NCBI GenBank assembly: GCA_017472105.1
Contig: JAFUQY010000035.1
Span: 1 to 6,399, forward strand
Origin: Clostridia bacterium
GTDB lineage: Bacteria; Bacillota_A; Clostridia; Oscillospirales; CAG-272
Length of the DNA: 6,399 bases
Direction: 5' to 3'
The notes under the pieces are model-generated. The model ran no database searches. It had not been told where the DNA came from and was given only the letters and a program-made list of their open reading frames with translations. Shown one piece after another: positions 1-5,366 of this stretch; positions within the stretch are counted from its first letter, which is position 1, and the number at the start of each line of letters is the position of its first letter. The translations under genes and the position numbers were made by a program.

Positions 1-2
1 AC

Positions 3-446
3 ACCACCGGCATGACCATCGCGTTCGGTGAAGGCAATACCATCGTAATCACTCCCGCAGAAGGCAAGTCCTTTGCATCCGGCGAATACAAGCTGACCTT
101 CGCCATCGGCGTTGAAGAATTCAGCACGGCATTCAGCCTCGTAATCATCGAAGTCGAGATCCCGGAAACTCCCGAACAGCCGGAACAGCCCGAAACTCCC
201 GACAATGGTGAGACTGAAACTCCGGAAACTCCGGACAACGGTGAGACCGAAACACCCGAGAACCCTGACAATGGTGGAACCGAAACACCCGAGAACCCTG
301 ACAACGGCGAGACCGAAACACCCGAGAACCCCGACAACGGCGAGACTGAAACTCCCGAGAACCCCGACAATGGTGAAACTGAAACTCCGGAGAATCCTGA
401 CAGACCCGAGCATCCCGACAGACCCGACCATCCCGGCAGACCCTGA
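3..446 (+). CDS. C-terminal part of a surface/secreted protein with an Ig-like end and a Pro-rich repeat tail (5' end outside the window)
   Basis: The reading frame is open from the left edge, so this is the 3' end of a longer gene; the ATG at 12 is probably internal. About 50 visible residues come first, rich in alternating hydrophobic/polar beta-strand patterns (for example TIVITPAEG, SGEYKLTFAIG, FSLVIIEVE). They resemble the last strands of an Ig-like or X2-like module of extracellular proteins; this is an inference from pattern only. Next comes a short ETPEQPEQP segment, six 11-residue repeats of the type PDNGETETPEN, and a His/Arg/Pro end (PDRPEHPDRPDHPGRP). Such tails usually act as extended stalks or wall-spanning linkers outside the cell. 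There is no LPXTG motif, no hydrophobic anchor and no dockerin at the C-terminus, so the mode of attachment is unclear. The gene converges on the operon to its right and is probably unrelated to it. The extracellular character is fairly sure; the specific function is unknown. Confidence 0.75.
   Translation, partial: TTGMTIAFGEGNTIVITPAEGKSFASGEYKLTFAIGVEEFSTAFSLVIIEVEIPETPEQPEQPETPDNGETETPETPDNGETETPENPDNGGTETPENPDNGETETPENPDNGETETPENPDNGETETPENPDRPEHPDRPDHPGRP
198..395 (+). repeat. Six tandem 33-bp repeats encoding PDNGETETPEN
   Basis: Six in-frame units of 33 bp start at 198, 231, 264, 297, 330 and 363. Each encodes an 11-residue unit. Unit 1 ends in T instead of N, and unit 3 has GGT where the others have GET; otherwise the peptides match. 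The nucleotide units differ mainly at synonymous third positions (aac/aat, ggc/ggt, gag/gaa, ccc/ccg), so the peptide is better conserved than the DNA. The array lies inside the 3' end of the left-edge gene. The lack of spacers and the reading-frame periodicity rule out a CRISPR array. Confidence 0.93.
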
Positions 447-474
447 GATTTACCTGTAACCGGTTTGGTTCAAT

Positions 475-520
475 AAAAAAACAGCCCGCAGATTTTCTGA
501 GACGTCTGCGGGTTTGTTGT
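475..520 (-). terminator. Rho-independent terminator of the GRE operon, probably bidirectional
   Basis: Inverted arms cccgcaga (485-492) and tctgcggg (505-512) form a perfect 8-bp GC-rich stem around a 12-nt loop. Read on the - strand, the stem is followed by CTG and then seven T residues (complement of the A run at 475-481), which is a classical terminator about 10 bp after the stop codon of the aldo/keto reductase gene. On the + strand the tail is TTTGTTGT, weaker but plausible for ending the surface-protein gene 38 bp upstream. It separates two convergent transcription units. Confidence 0.88.
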
Positions 521-522
521 AT

Positions 523-1554
523 TCAGTTGACGCTGACTTCCCCTGCAAGAACGCGCCTGTAATCCGCGTAGTTCTTTTTCAGCAGAGCCGGTGTGTCAAG
601 CTCGTACGGACATTTCTTCACGCACGCGCCGCATTCGATGCAGGACGTGGTTTTCTCCATTTCCGCCTGCCAGTGTTCGCTGAGCCAGCCTGCGGACGGT
701 GCACGTCGGAGCATGAGGGACATTCTCGCGCACTGGTTGATGGTGATCTCCTTCGGGCAGGGCATGCAGTAACCGCATCCGCGGCAGAAATCCGCACCGA
801 GCTGAGCCTTGTCGTGTGCAATCAGATCTGCAAGCTCACCGCTGTATTCCGGCGGATTGTCCATGCAGGAGAGCCACTGTTCCAGTTCATGTTCCCGCTG
901 GATGCCCCAGATCGGCAGGACGCTGTCATACTGCGAGATGAACGCGAACGCCGCACGGTAATCGGTAATCAGCCCGCCGGCAAGTGCCTTCATGGCGATG
1001 AATCCGACGTTCTTTTCGCGGCACAACTGAACGAGAGCGATTTCCCGCGCGCCGGAGAGATAGCTGAACGGGAACTGCATCGTTTCGTAAAGTCCGGATT
1101 CGACGCATTCCTCCGCCACGCCGATTTTGTGACAGGTGATGCCGATGTGCCGGATCATGCCCTGACGCTTGAAATCCTCCATGGTTTCGTACATGCCCGT
1201 GCCGTCGCCGGGAGCATAGCACCGGTTCGCGCAGTGGAACTGGTAGATGTCCACATGGTCGGTTTTCATCAGCGTCAGCGAGGTTTCAAGGTGCCGCTTC
1301 ATCTCATCCGGCGTCGATGCACCGGTTTTAGTGGCGATGTGGATTCTGTCCCGCACATCCGCAAGAGCCGCGCCGATTTTTTCTTCGCTGTCGGAATAGG
1401 CACGGGCGGTGTCGAAGAAGGTCATGCCTCCCTCATACGCACGCCGGAGAATACGGACAGCGGTTTCCATGTCGTCGCGCTGAACGGGAAGTGCACCGAA
1501 CGCATTCTGCGGGGACGTGATTCCCGTGGAGCCGAGAGTAACCTGTTTTATCAT
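523..1554 (-). CDS. Aldo/keto reductase with C-terminal 4Fe-4S cysteine motifs
   Basis: This 343-residue protein has an N-terminal aldo/keto reductase TIM barrel (about 1-245) and a ferredoxin-like C-terminal part (about 250-325), the layout of the COG1453-type oxidoreductases. The usual AKR tetrad is visible: Asp48 and Tyr53 in FFDTARAYSDSEEKIG, Lys76 in ATKTG, and His107 in IYQFHCAN. Two cysteine motifs follow, C257-x2-C260-x2-C263-x2-C266-P and C305-x2-C308-x2-C311-x3-C315-P, both typical of iron-sulfur ligation. The expected role is cytoplasmic reduction of an aldehyde or ketone (or the reverse) with NAD(P)H, possibly coupled to electron transfer through the cluster. It is the last gene of the operon, 15 bp after the hydrolase stop, with a CTGGAG ribosome binding site (complement of 1560-1565) before the ATG. 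In context it may process a carbonyl product of the upstream radical enzyme. The family call is firm; the substrate is unknown. Confidence 0.9.
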   Translation of the reverse strand: MIKQVTLGSTGITSPQNAFGALPVQRDDMETAVRILRRAYEGGMTFFDTARAYSDSEEKIGAALADVRDRIHIATKTGASTPDEMKRHLETSLTLMKTDHVDIYQFHCANRCYAPGDGTGMYETMEDFKRQGMIRHIGITCHKIGVAEECVESGLYETMQFPFSYLSGAREIALVQLCREKNVGFIAMKALAGGLITDYRAAFAFISQYDSVLPIWGIQREHELEQWLSCMDNPPEYSGELADLIAHDKAQLGADFCRGCGYCMPCPKEITINQCARMSLMLRRAPSAGWLSEHWQAEMEKTTSCIECGACVKKCPYELDTPALLKKNYADYRRVLAGEVSVN

Positions 1555-1569
1555 AAATGTCTCCAGAAT

Positions 1570-2973
1570 TTAAATCATTGAAATATCCGTGACATCCCCG
1601 ATGGGATTGGTGACAACACGGGTGCCGCGCGGACTGTCGAATTTCTTTTTGCCGTTGATCCAGCCTTCGAAAATGCCGCCGTGCATGTGGAACCGGTAGG
1701 TGTAATCGCCGTGCTCGAAGATGTATTCGGCTTCCGCAGTATCGTCGGCAATGCCCGTCCAGATGATCTGATCGCGCACCATTTTCAGACCGTACATGCG
1801 GGTGGTGTATTCGAGGAACGCCAGAGCCGTCGGACCGTAGCATCCGTTTCCGTAAGGCGAGGGCTGCATCGTGTACGGGTCAAACTGCTGGGTGAAGCGG
1901 AGATTTTCGCCGGAGAGGGAAATCGCCTCATACAGCTTTTTGCCCAGCCGCGGGATGATGTCGTACATGCCGTAGTTTTCCAGTGCACGGATGGCACGCT
2001 GGTATGTGAGACCCTGCGGCTGACCGCTCCAGTTGTTGTTCGGGTCGGAGAGGAACAGCGGATCGTTCGCCGCAATGGAAGGCAGGGGCATGGGAGTCCA
2101 GAATTCGTCGGGGTTCAGGAGATGCCGGTTCACGAAACGCTTTGCCATGTACATGTCGAACGAGCCGTGATACATGCACCGCAGATTGTTGTGAATCAGC
2201 GTCGGCATGATCTCGTTGTCACAGTCGCGGTCGAAGCATGCGGACTTCTCATCCACCCAAAGATAGCTCCGGATTTTGTCACGTACCGCCTGAGCCTTGT
2301 CCGCCCACTGTTTCGACAGACCGGAGTCCGGATACAGGATTGCCGCGATTTCGGAGAGGGTCTGACGTCCGTCGCAGGAGTAGCTCATGATATCCATGGA
2401 TTCGTAAGGGAGCTTTTTCTGTCCGTAGGGCGCCTCGTCACTGCCCCATGCATTCGGTCCGCTGAGGAAGCGCGTGCAGTGATCCTCGCCGGTATCCCAG
2501 AGGCACCATGTCTCAAGGCAGCTGTCGCCGTCGGAGTCGCGGGTCTTCCAGAGATAGTTGTCGAACCGTTCCAGTACGTCATAGAGCTGTGCGAGATACT
2601 CCCGGTCGCGTCCGTTCAGGTACCACAGATTCAGCGCGTGATACGGGAAGCAGTAGCCCTGGAAATGGGAGAACATCACGTCGATGATTTTTCCGTCGCG
2701 GAATCGGATCACGGAGGGAATTCTGCCGTCCTCGCGGATCAGATCCATGAAGAACTTCTGATTTGCCAGTGCGGTTTCCATGTTGTGAGTGGCAAACATC
2801 TCGCCGCCCATCGGCTGGGTTTCGAGCCAGATTCCGTTGTACCCGCCGCCTTCGATCAGAACGTGGGTGTCACCTGCGGGAATGATGTTTTGGTTTTCCA
2901 CAGCGACCGCCGCGTCGTGGATTCTCTGCCATTCGGGATTGGATATATTGAATTTTACGCTTGTATGTACCAT
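1570..2973 (-). CDS. (alpha/alpha)6-barrel glycoside hydrolase, GH63/MGH1-like (glucosylglycerate hydrolase/trehalase-like clan)
   Basis: This 467-residue protein appears cytoplasmic: no signal peptide or membrane segment is seen. Motifs suggest a six-hairpin glycosidase barrel: GGGYNGIWLETQPMGGEM (43-59), LETWCLWDTGEDHCTRF (153-169), NNNWSGQPQGLTYQ (312-325) and QQFDPYTMQPSPYGNGCYG (362-380). A small C-terminal beta-rich portion (about 400-467) ends in GWINGKKKF...TNPIGDVTDI. By analogy with GH63-type enzymes, Asp164 (in TGED) is a candidate general acid. The position usually held by a catalytic-base Glu in an E-x-Y-N/D-P motif appears to be Gln362. The expected role is cleavage of an alpha-glycoside, for instance of an osmolyte-like or oligosaccharide substrate; this is inferred. 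I chose the ATG at 2973 because GGAGG lies 5 nt before it. A TTG at 2988 and an ATG at 2985 have no such site and overlap the preceding stop codon. The gene begins 11 bp after the GRE gene, so translation may be coupled. Confidence 0.78.
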   Translation of the reverse strand: MVHTSVKFNISNPEWQRIHDAAVAVENQNIIPAGDTHVLIEGGGYNGIWLETQPMGGEMFATHNMETALANQKFFMDLIREDGRIPSVIRFRDGKIIDVMFSHFQGYCFPYHALNLWYLNGRDREYLAQLYDVLERFDNYLWKTRDSDGDSCLETWCLWDTGEDHCTRFLSGPNAWGSDEAPYGQKKLPYESMDIMSYSCDGRQTLSEIAAILYPDSGLSKQWADKAQAVRDKIRSYLWVDEKSACFDRDCDNEIMPTLIHNNLRCMYHGSFDMYMAKRFVNRHLLNPDEFWTPMPLPSIAANDPLFLSDPNNNWSGQPQGLTYQRAIRALENYGMYDIIPRLGKKLYEAISLSGENLRFTQQFDPYTMQPSPYGNGCYGPTALAFLEYTTRMYGLKMVRDQIIWTGIADDTAEAEYIFEHGDYTYRFHMHGGIFEGWINGKKKFDSPRGTRVVTNPIGDVTDISMI

Positions 2974-2987
2974 GATTTCCTCCATCA
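2974..2987 (-). promoter_or_regulatory. Ribosome binding site merged with the upstream stop codon; decides the hydrolase start
   Basis: On the - strand the GRE stop TGA (2987-2985) runs directly into TGGAGGAAATC and then ATG at 2973. GGAGG (complement of 2979-2983) sits 5 nt before that ATG, which is ideal spacing. Starts further upstream would place the site inside the coding sequence. The arrangement favours re-initiation by ribosomes finishing the GRE gene. Confidence 0.85.
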
Positions 2988-5141
2988 ATAACTTGTCCGT
3001 GTGATGATATTGTCCTGAAGATCGCGGGAGAGCCGGACGAAATAATCGCTGTAACCGCCGACACGCACGATCAGGTCGCCGTAGTTTTCCGGATGTTCCT
3101 GTGCGTCGAGAAGTTCCTCCGCCGAGAGCACGTTCACGGACAACTGCTGACCGCCGCCGGTGAAATACGCCTTCGCCAGATTCACGAAGGACTGCATGCC
3201 CTTTTCCGTCGCGAACAGACGCTTGTCAAAGCGGAGCTGGAACACGAATCCGCTGGTCACTTCCGTCTGATCGTAGGTCAGCGCGGATTTCACAGCCGCC
3301 GTGGGACCGTTCACATCGCGTCCGGGAACCGCACCGATGCAGTCGGCAAACAGGGGATCGCCCGCCATGTGACCGTTCGGAAGCGCAGCGCATGCACGTC
3401 CGTTGCCAGCCGCACGGTTGAAGGTACTGCATCCGCCTGCGAAAATGCCGCCGCGGTAGGTCGATTTCGTCTTGAGATACGCGAACCAGTGATCGGACAG
3501 ATCCTTCATGATCGAGTCAACATAATCGTCGTCGTTTCCGAACTTCGGAGCGGTCATAAAGAGCGTCCGCATGTCCTCGTAACCCTTGAAATTGGCTTTC
3601 AGCGCATCCACAACCTCAGCCATCGAGTATTTTTTCTCGTCAAACACAAATTTTTTGATCGCTGCGAGGGAGTCAACGCAGTCCGGCATGCCTTCGGAGA
3701 GAATCTGACCGTCACCGTAGAGCGGCCCGCCGTTCTTGTAGTCCCGTCCCGTCTCGATGCATCCGTCCAGCAGACACGACCGGAGCGGTGAGGGCGCATA
3801 TCGGGCATAGGTCATCTGCGAGGACACGGACAGGCTCACGGAAACATCGGTCACGTGATCGATCTGCCGGTACAGCGCGCGCATCAGCTCATCGAAGGTT
3901 GTGAATTTCTTCGCATTGCCCGTGTGAATGCTGACCTGACTGTTCCGCTGAACGTCAACGCCGTCGTGGAGCGCAAATTCCAGACACTTGCCGAAATTCA
4001 CCTCGCCGTCCTCCAGACCCATGTGGGACTTGCCCATGATGTCGATCTGGTTGCATCCGTTCATGCAGTAGAGATGGCTGTGCACGGGCGGGATTCCCAT
4101 TTTCTCAAGGGCGGGGCAGACCACCTCGTCGTTGTACAAGGCAGGCATGCCGATTCCCGTCGAGAGCACTTCCGCCGCACGGTTCCACAGGCTGTCCGGG
4201 GTGTTCCGGTGCACGCGCATGGTGATGTTCGGCGTCTGATACCGGTATTTTTCCGCCAGATCAAGAACTGCCCACGACACCTCGTTCGTGCAGTCGTTCC
4301 AGTTCTCGTCACTGCCGCTGATGCACAAATTCCACGTCCGCGTGTTGTGAAATTCCTGCCACAGCCGATCAAGATGCAGCATGGGATTTTCGTCCGCGCG
4401 CCAGTAGTCGATGAAAAACTGATCCAGCCGCCCGGGAGAGTCGATGCCGTCGAAGGTGAACACCATCCAGAACAGCAGAATCGCCGAGCGCATGTCGTAT
4501 GCCGGATGCTTCGGGATCACCTCAAACGCACGAGAAATCGTGAGATACTCGGATTTTTTCGCTTCATCCGGCTCGTTTTCCGCCATGTCAAGCGCGAGCA
4601 GACGGAACCGCTCACCAAGAATATCCAGCGCGTCCATGATGATTTCGCATCCGTCGTAGAATGCACCTTCGTCGGGATTGAGCGGACGGTACTTCGCCAG
4701 CTTTTCACGGATGCCGACCGTGCCCGCGTGAAGGAGAAAATCGTAGTCGGGATTGGAGTGTCCTGCCCAGCCGCCGCCCCAGCATGCTCCCGTGGATGCG
4801 AGCTCGCGCTGGTAGGAATCCTGATGCCGTCCGATCTGCATGCCGGTGGAGTATTCCTGCACGTATTCGCAGATCTCGTTCAGAAGCGCGGCGTGCTCCG
4901 GGAATTTTTCGGCATTCTCGCGGAATCTGCCGGTATTCACCCAGACGCCGCTGCCGAAGTTGCAGCCCATCCCGGACGTCGGCGTCTCGGATGAAGCATA
5001 GCAGAGGAAGGTTTCGGAAATGCGGAGGGTGCAGTGCTTTGCGGTTTCGCGGGACGCCATTGCCATGCGCACATTCAGCGGCAGCTCCCGGTTTTCATAA
5101 AAAGTAAAGCCGTACGGCTCGATTTTTCGGATATCGGTCAT
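2985..5141 (-). CDS. Glycyl radical enzyme of the pyruvate formate-lyase family, unknown substrate, atypical GCNQ active-site motif
   Basis: This 718-residue protein is somewhat shorter than the roughly 760-850 of common glycyl radical enzymes. The C-terminal glycine-radical loop is clear: VRVGGYSDYFVRLS (692-705) with Gly696 as the radical site, 22 residues from the end. Before it come GNGRACAALPNGHMAGDPL (579-597), GRDVNGPTAAVKS (607-619) and TGGGQQLSVNVLS (661-673), all matching conserved PFL-family barrel motifs. The thiyl-radical cysteine is most likely Cys363 in YCMNGCNQIDIMGKSH (358-373). Known dehydratase and lyase members have GCVE, and PFL itself has Cys-Cys; here the residues after Cys are Asn-Gln, so the usual acid/base Glu is absent. 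Such enzymes need a radical-SAM activase and anaerobic conditions; no activase is visible in the window. It is the first gene of the operon, with a GGAGG site 5 nt before its ATG and a strong promoter upstream. The family is certain; the reaction (C-O, C-N, C-S or C-C cleavage) is not determinable here. Confidence 0.93.
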   Translation of the reverse strand: MTDIRKIEPYGFTFYENRELPLNVRMAMASRETAKHCTLRISETFLCYASSETPTSGMGCNFGSGVWVNTGRFRENAEKFPEHAALLNEICEYVQEYSTGMQIGRHQDSYQRELASTGACWGGGWAGHSNPDYDFLLHAGTVGIREKLAKYRPLNPDEGAFYDGCEIIMDALDILGERFRLLALDMAENEPDEAKKSEYLTISRAFEVIPKHPAYDMRSAILLFWMVFTFDGIDSPGRLDQFFIDYWRADENPMLHLDRLWQEFHNTRTWNLCISGSDENWNDCTNEVSWAVLDLAEKYRYQTPNITMRVHRNTPDSLWNRAAEVLSTGIGMPALYNDEVVCPALEKMGIPPVHSHLYCMNGCNQIDIMGKSHMGLEDGEVNFGKCLEFALHDGVDVQRNSQVSIHTGNAKKFTTFDELMRALYRQIDHVTDVSVSLSVSSQMTYARYAPSPLRSCLLDGCIETGRDYKNGGPLYGDGQILSEGMPDCVDSLAAIKKFVFDEKKYSMAEVVDALKANFKGYEDMRTLFMTAPKFGNDDDYVDSIMKDLSDHWFAYLKTKSTYRGGIFAGGCSTFNRAAGNGRACAALPNGHMAGDPLFADCIGAVPGRDVNGPTAAVKSALTYDQTEVTSGFVFQLRFDKRLFATEKGMQSFVNLAKAYFTGGGQQLSVNVLSAEELLDAQEHPENYGDLIVRVGGYSDYFVRLSRDLQDNIITRTSY

Positions 5142-5144
5142 AAA

Positions 5145-5151
5145 TTCCTCC
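5145..5151 (-). promoter_or_regulatory. Ribosome binding site of the glycyl radical enzyme gene
   Basis: The complement of ttcctcc reads GGAGGAA on the - strand, with GGAGG ending 5 nt before the ATG at 5141. It is a near-perfect anti-16S match, indicating efficient translation and confirming the chosen start. Confidence 0.85.
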
Positions 5152-5184
5152 GAGGCGGATTTCCCGCAGAAGATTCATACAAAT

Positions 5185-5213
5185 ATTATAACGGATTTCG
5201 TCCGTGAAGTCAA
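5185..5213 (-). promoter_or_regulatory. Near-consensus sigma-70/SigA promoter of the GRE operon
   Basis: On the - strand, TTGACT (complement of 5208-5213) is followed after exactly 17 bp by a perfect TATAAT (complement of 5185-5190). Five of six -35 bases and all six -10 bases match consensus. Transcription should start near 5178, giving an untranslated leader of about 37 nt before the ATG at 5141. So strong a core promoter probably needs a repressor, and an inverted repeat lies inside its spacer. Confidence 0.9.
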
Positions 5214-5255
5214 TAAAATATGGCTTTTGACGGTAAAAAATCACCGCATCCGTCA
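5189..5255. promoter_or_regulatory. Candidate operator region: four WCCGTNA half-sites in two inverted pairs
   Basis: Pair one is TAACGGA (5189-5195) and TCCGTGA (5201-5207), separated by 5 bp and lying within the -10/-35 spacer of the operon promoter. Pair two is TGACGGT (5228-5234) and TCCGTCA (5249-5255), separated by 14 bp and just upstream of the -35 box. All four half-sites read W-C-C-G-T-N-A when oriented the same way. The location suggests binding by the divergently encoded XRE regulator; this is an inference from position and symmetry. Confidence 0.5.
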
Positions 5256-5275
5256 GTTGCAACCCGCAGTTGCGG
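5256..5275. repeat. Two small palindromes upstream of the regulator promoter
   Basis: GTTGCAAC (5256-5263) is a perfect 8-bp palindrome. It is directly followed by CCGCA-GT-TGCGG (5264-5275), an inverted repeat with 5-bp arms. CAGTTGC also occurs twice as a direct repeat (5254-5260 and 5267-5273). These may be further protein-binding sites in the divergent promoter region, or chance given their length. Confidence 0.35.
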
Positions 5276-5294
5276 AATTGACACCCTGAAACGC

Positions 5295-5323
5295 TTGCAC
5301 AAATGCAGGATTTTTGCTATAAT
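5295..5323 (+). promoter_or_regulatory. Extended -10 promoter of the XRE regulator gene
   Basis: A perfect TATAAT lies at 5318-5323, preceded by TGC at 5315-5317, which forms an extended -10 element. A weak -35-like TTGCAC lies 17 bp upstream (5295-5300). A consensus TTGACA at 5278-5283 is too far away (34 bp) to pair with this -10. The predicted start near 5330 leaves about 37 nt before the ATG at 5367. Confidence 0.7.
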
Positions 5324-5354
5324 GTCATCATCGGAAGAAAGCATGAGTCTGAAA

Positions 5355-5360
5355 AAGGAG
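5355..5360 (+). promoter_or_regulatory. Ribosome binding site that sets the start of the XRE regulator
   Basis: AAGGAG at 5355-5360 lies 6 nt before the ATG at 5367. The frame is open further upstream, to an ATG at 5220, but a longer protein would begin upstream of the promoter, so the 5367 start is preferred. An ATG at 5343 has only a weak purine-rich sequence in front of it. Confidence 0.8.
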
Positions 5361-5366
5361 ACTGAC

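Noticed and set aside
198..395. CRISPR-like tandem repeat
   Set aside because: The units are contiguous, 33 bp with no unique spacers, codon-periodic and inside a coding frame.
205..459. Second + strand frame (84 aa) across the 33-bp repeats
   Set aside because: It is an out-of-frame reading of the repeat array giving a low-complexity Arg/Thr/Pro peptide. The other frame continues from outside the window with sensible protein sequence.
523..800. Aldo/keto reductase gene as a possible GRE activase because of its Fe-S motifs
   Set aside because: Radical-SAM activases need a CxxxCxxC motif and a SAM-binding barrel. This protein has CxxC-type ferredoxin motifs and a full AKR catalytic tetrad.
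514..1581. Long + strand open frame (355 aa) opposite the aldo/keto reductase
   Set aside because: It is the antisense of a gene with clear AKR and Fe-S motifs. It has no ribosome binding site or recognisable domain; long antisense frames are common in GC-rich codon-biased genes.
1681..2991. Long + strand open frame (436 aa) opposite the glycoside hydrolase
   Set aside because: Its Val/Arg/His-rich composition is typical of an antisense shadow, and the - strand frame has the domain motifs and proper translation signals.
3855..4994. + strand open frame (379 aa) opposite the glycyl radical enzyme
   Set aside because: It is an antisense shadow of a gene with unmistakable glycyl-radical motifs; no family features are seen in it.
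5278..5283. Consensus TTGACA as a -35 box for the regulator
   Set aside because: The only good -10 downstream is 34 bp away, and no -10-like hexamer lies at 16-18 bp spacing (aaatgc at 5301).
5220..5366. N-terminal extension of the XRE regulator from the ATG at 5220
   Set aside because: It would read through the regulator's own promoter and operator region, has no ribosome binding site and adds about 49 residues before the usual start of an HTH domain.
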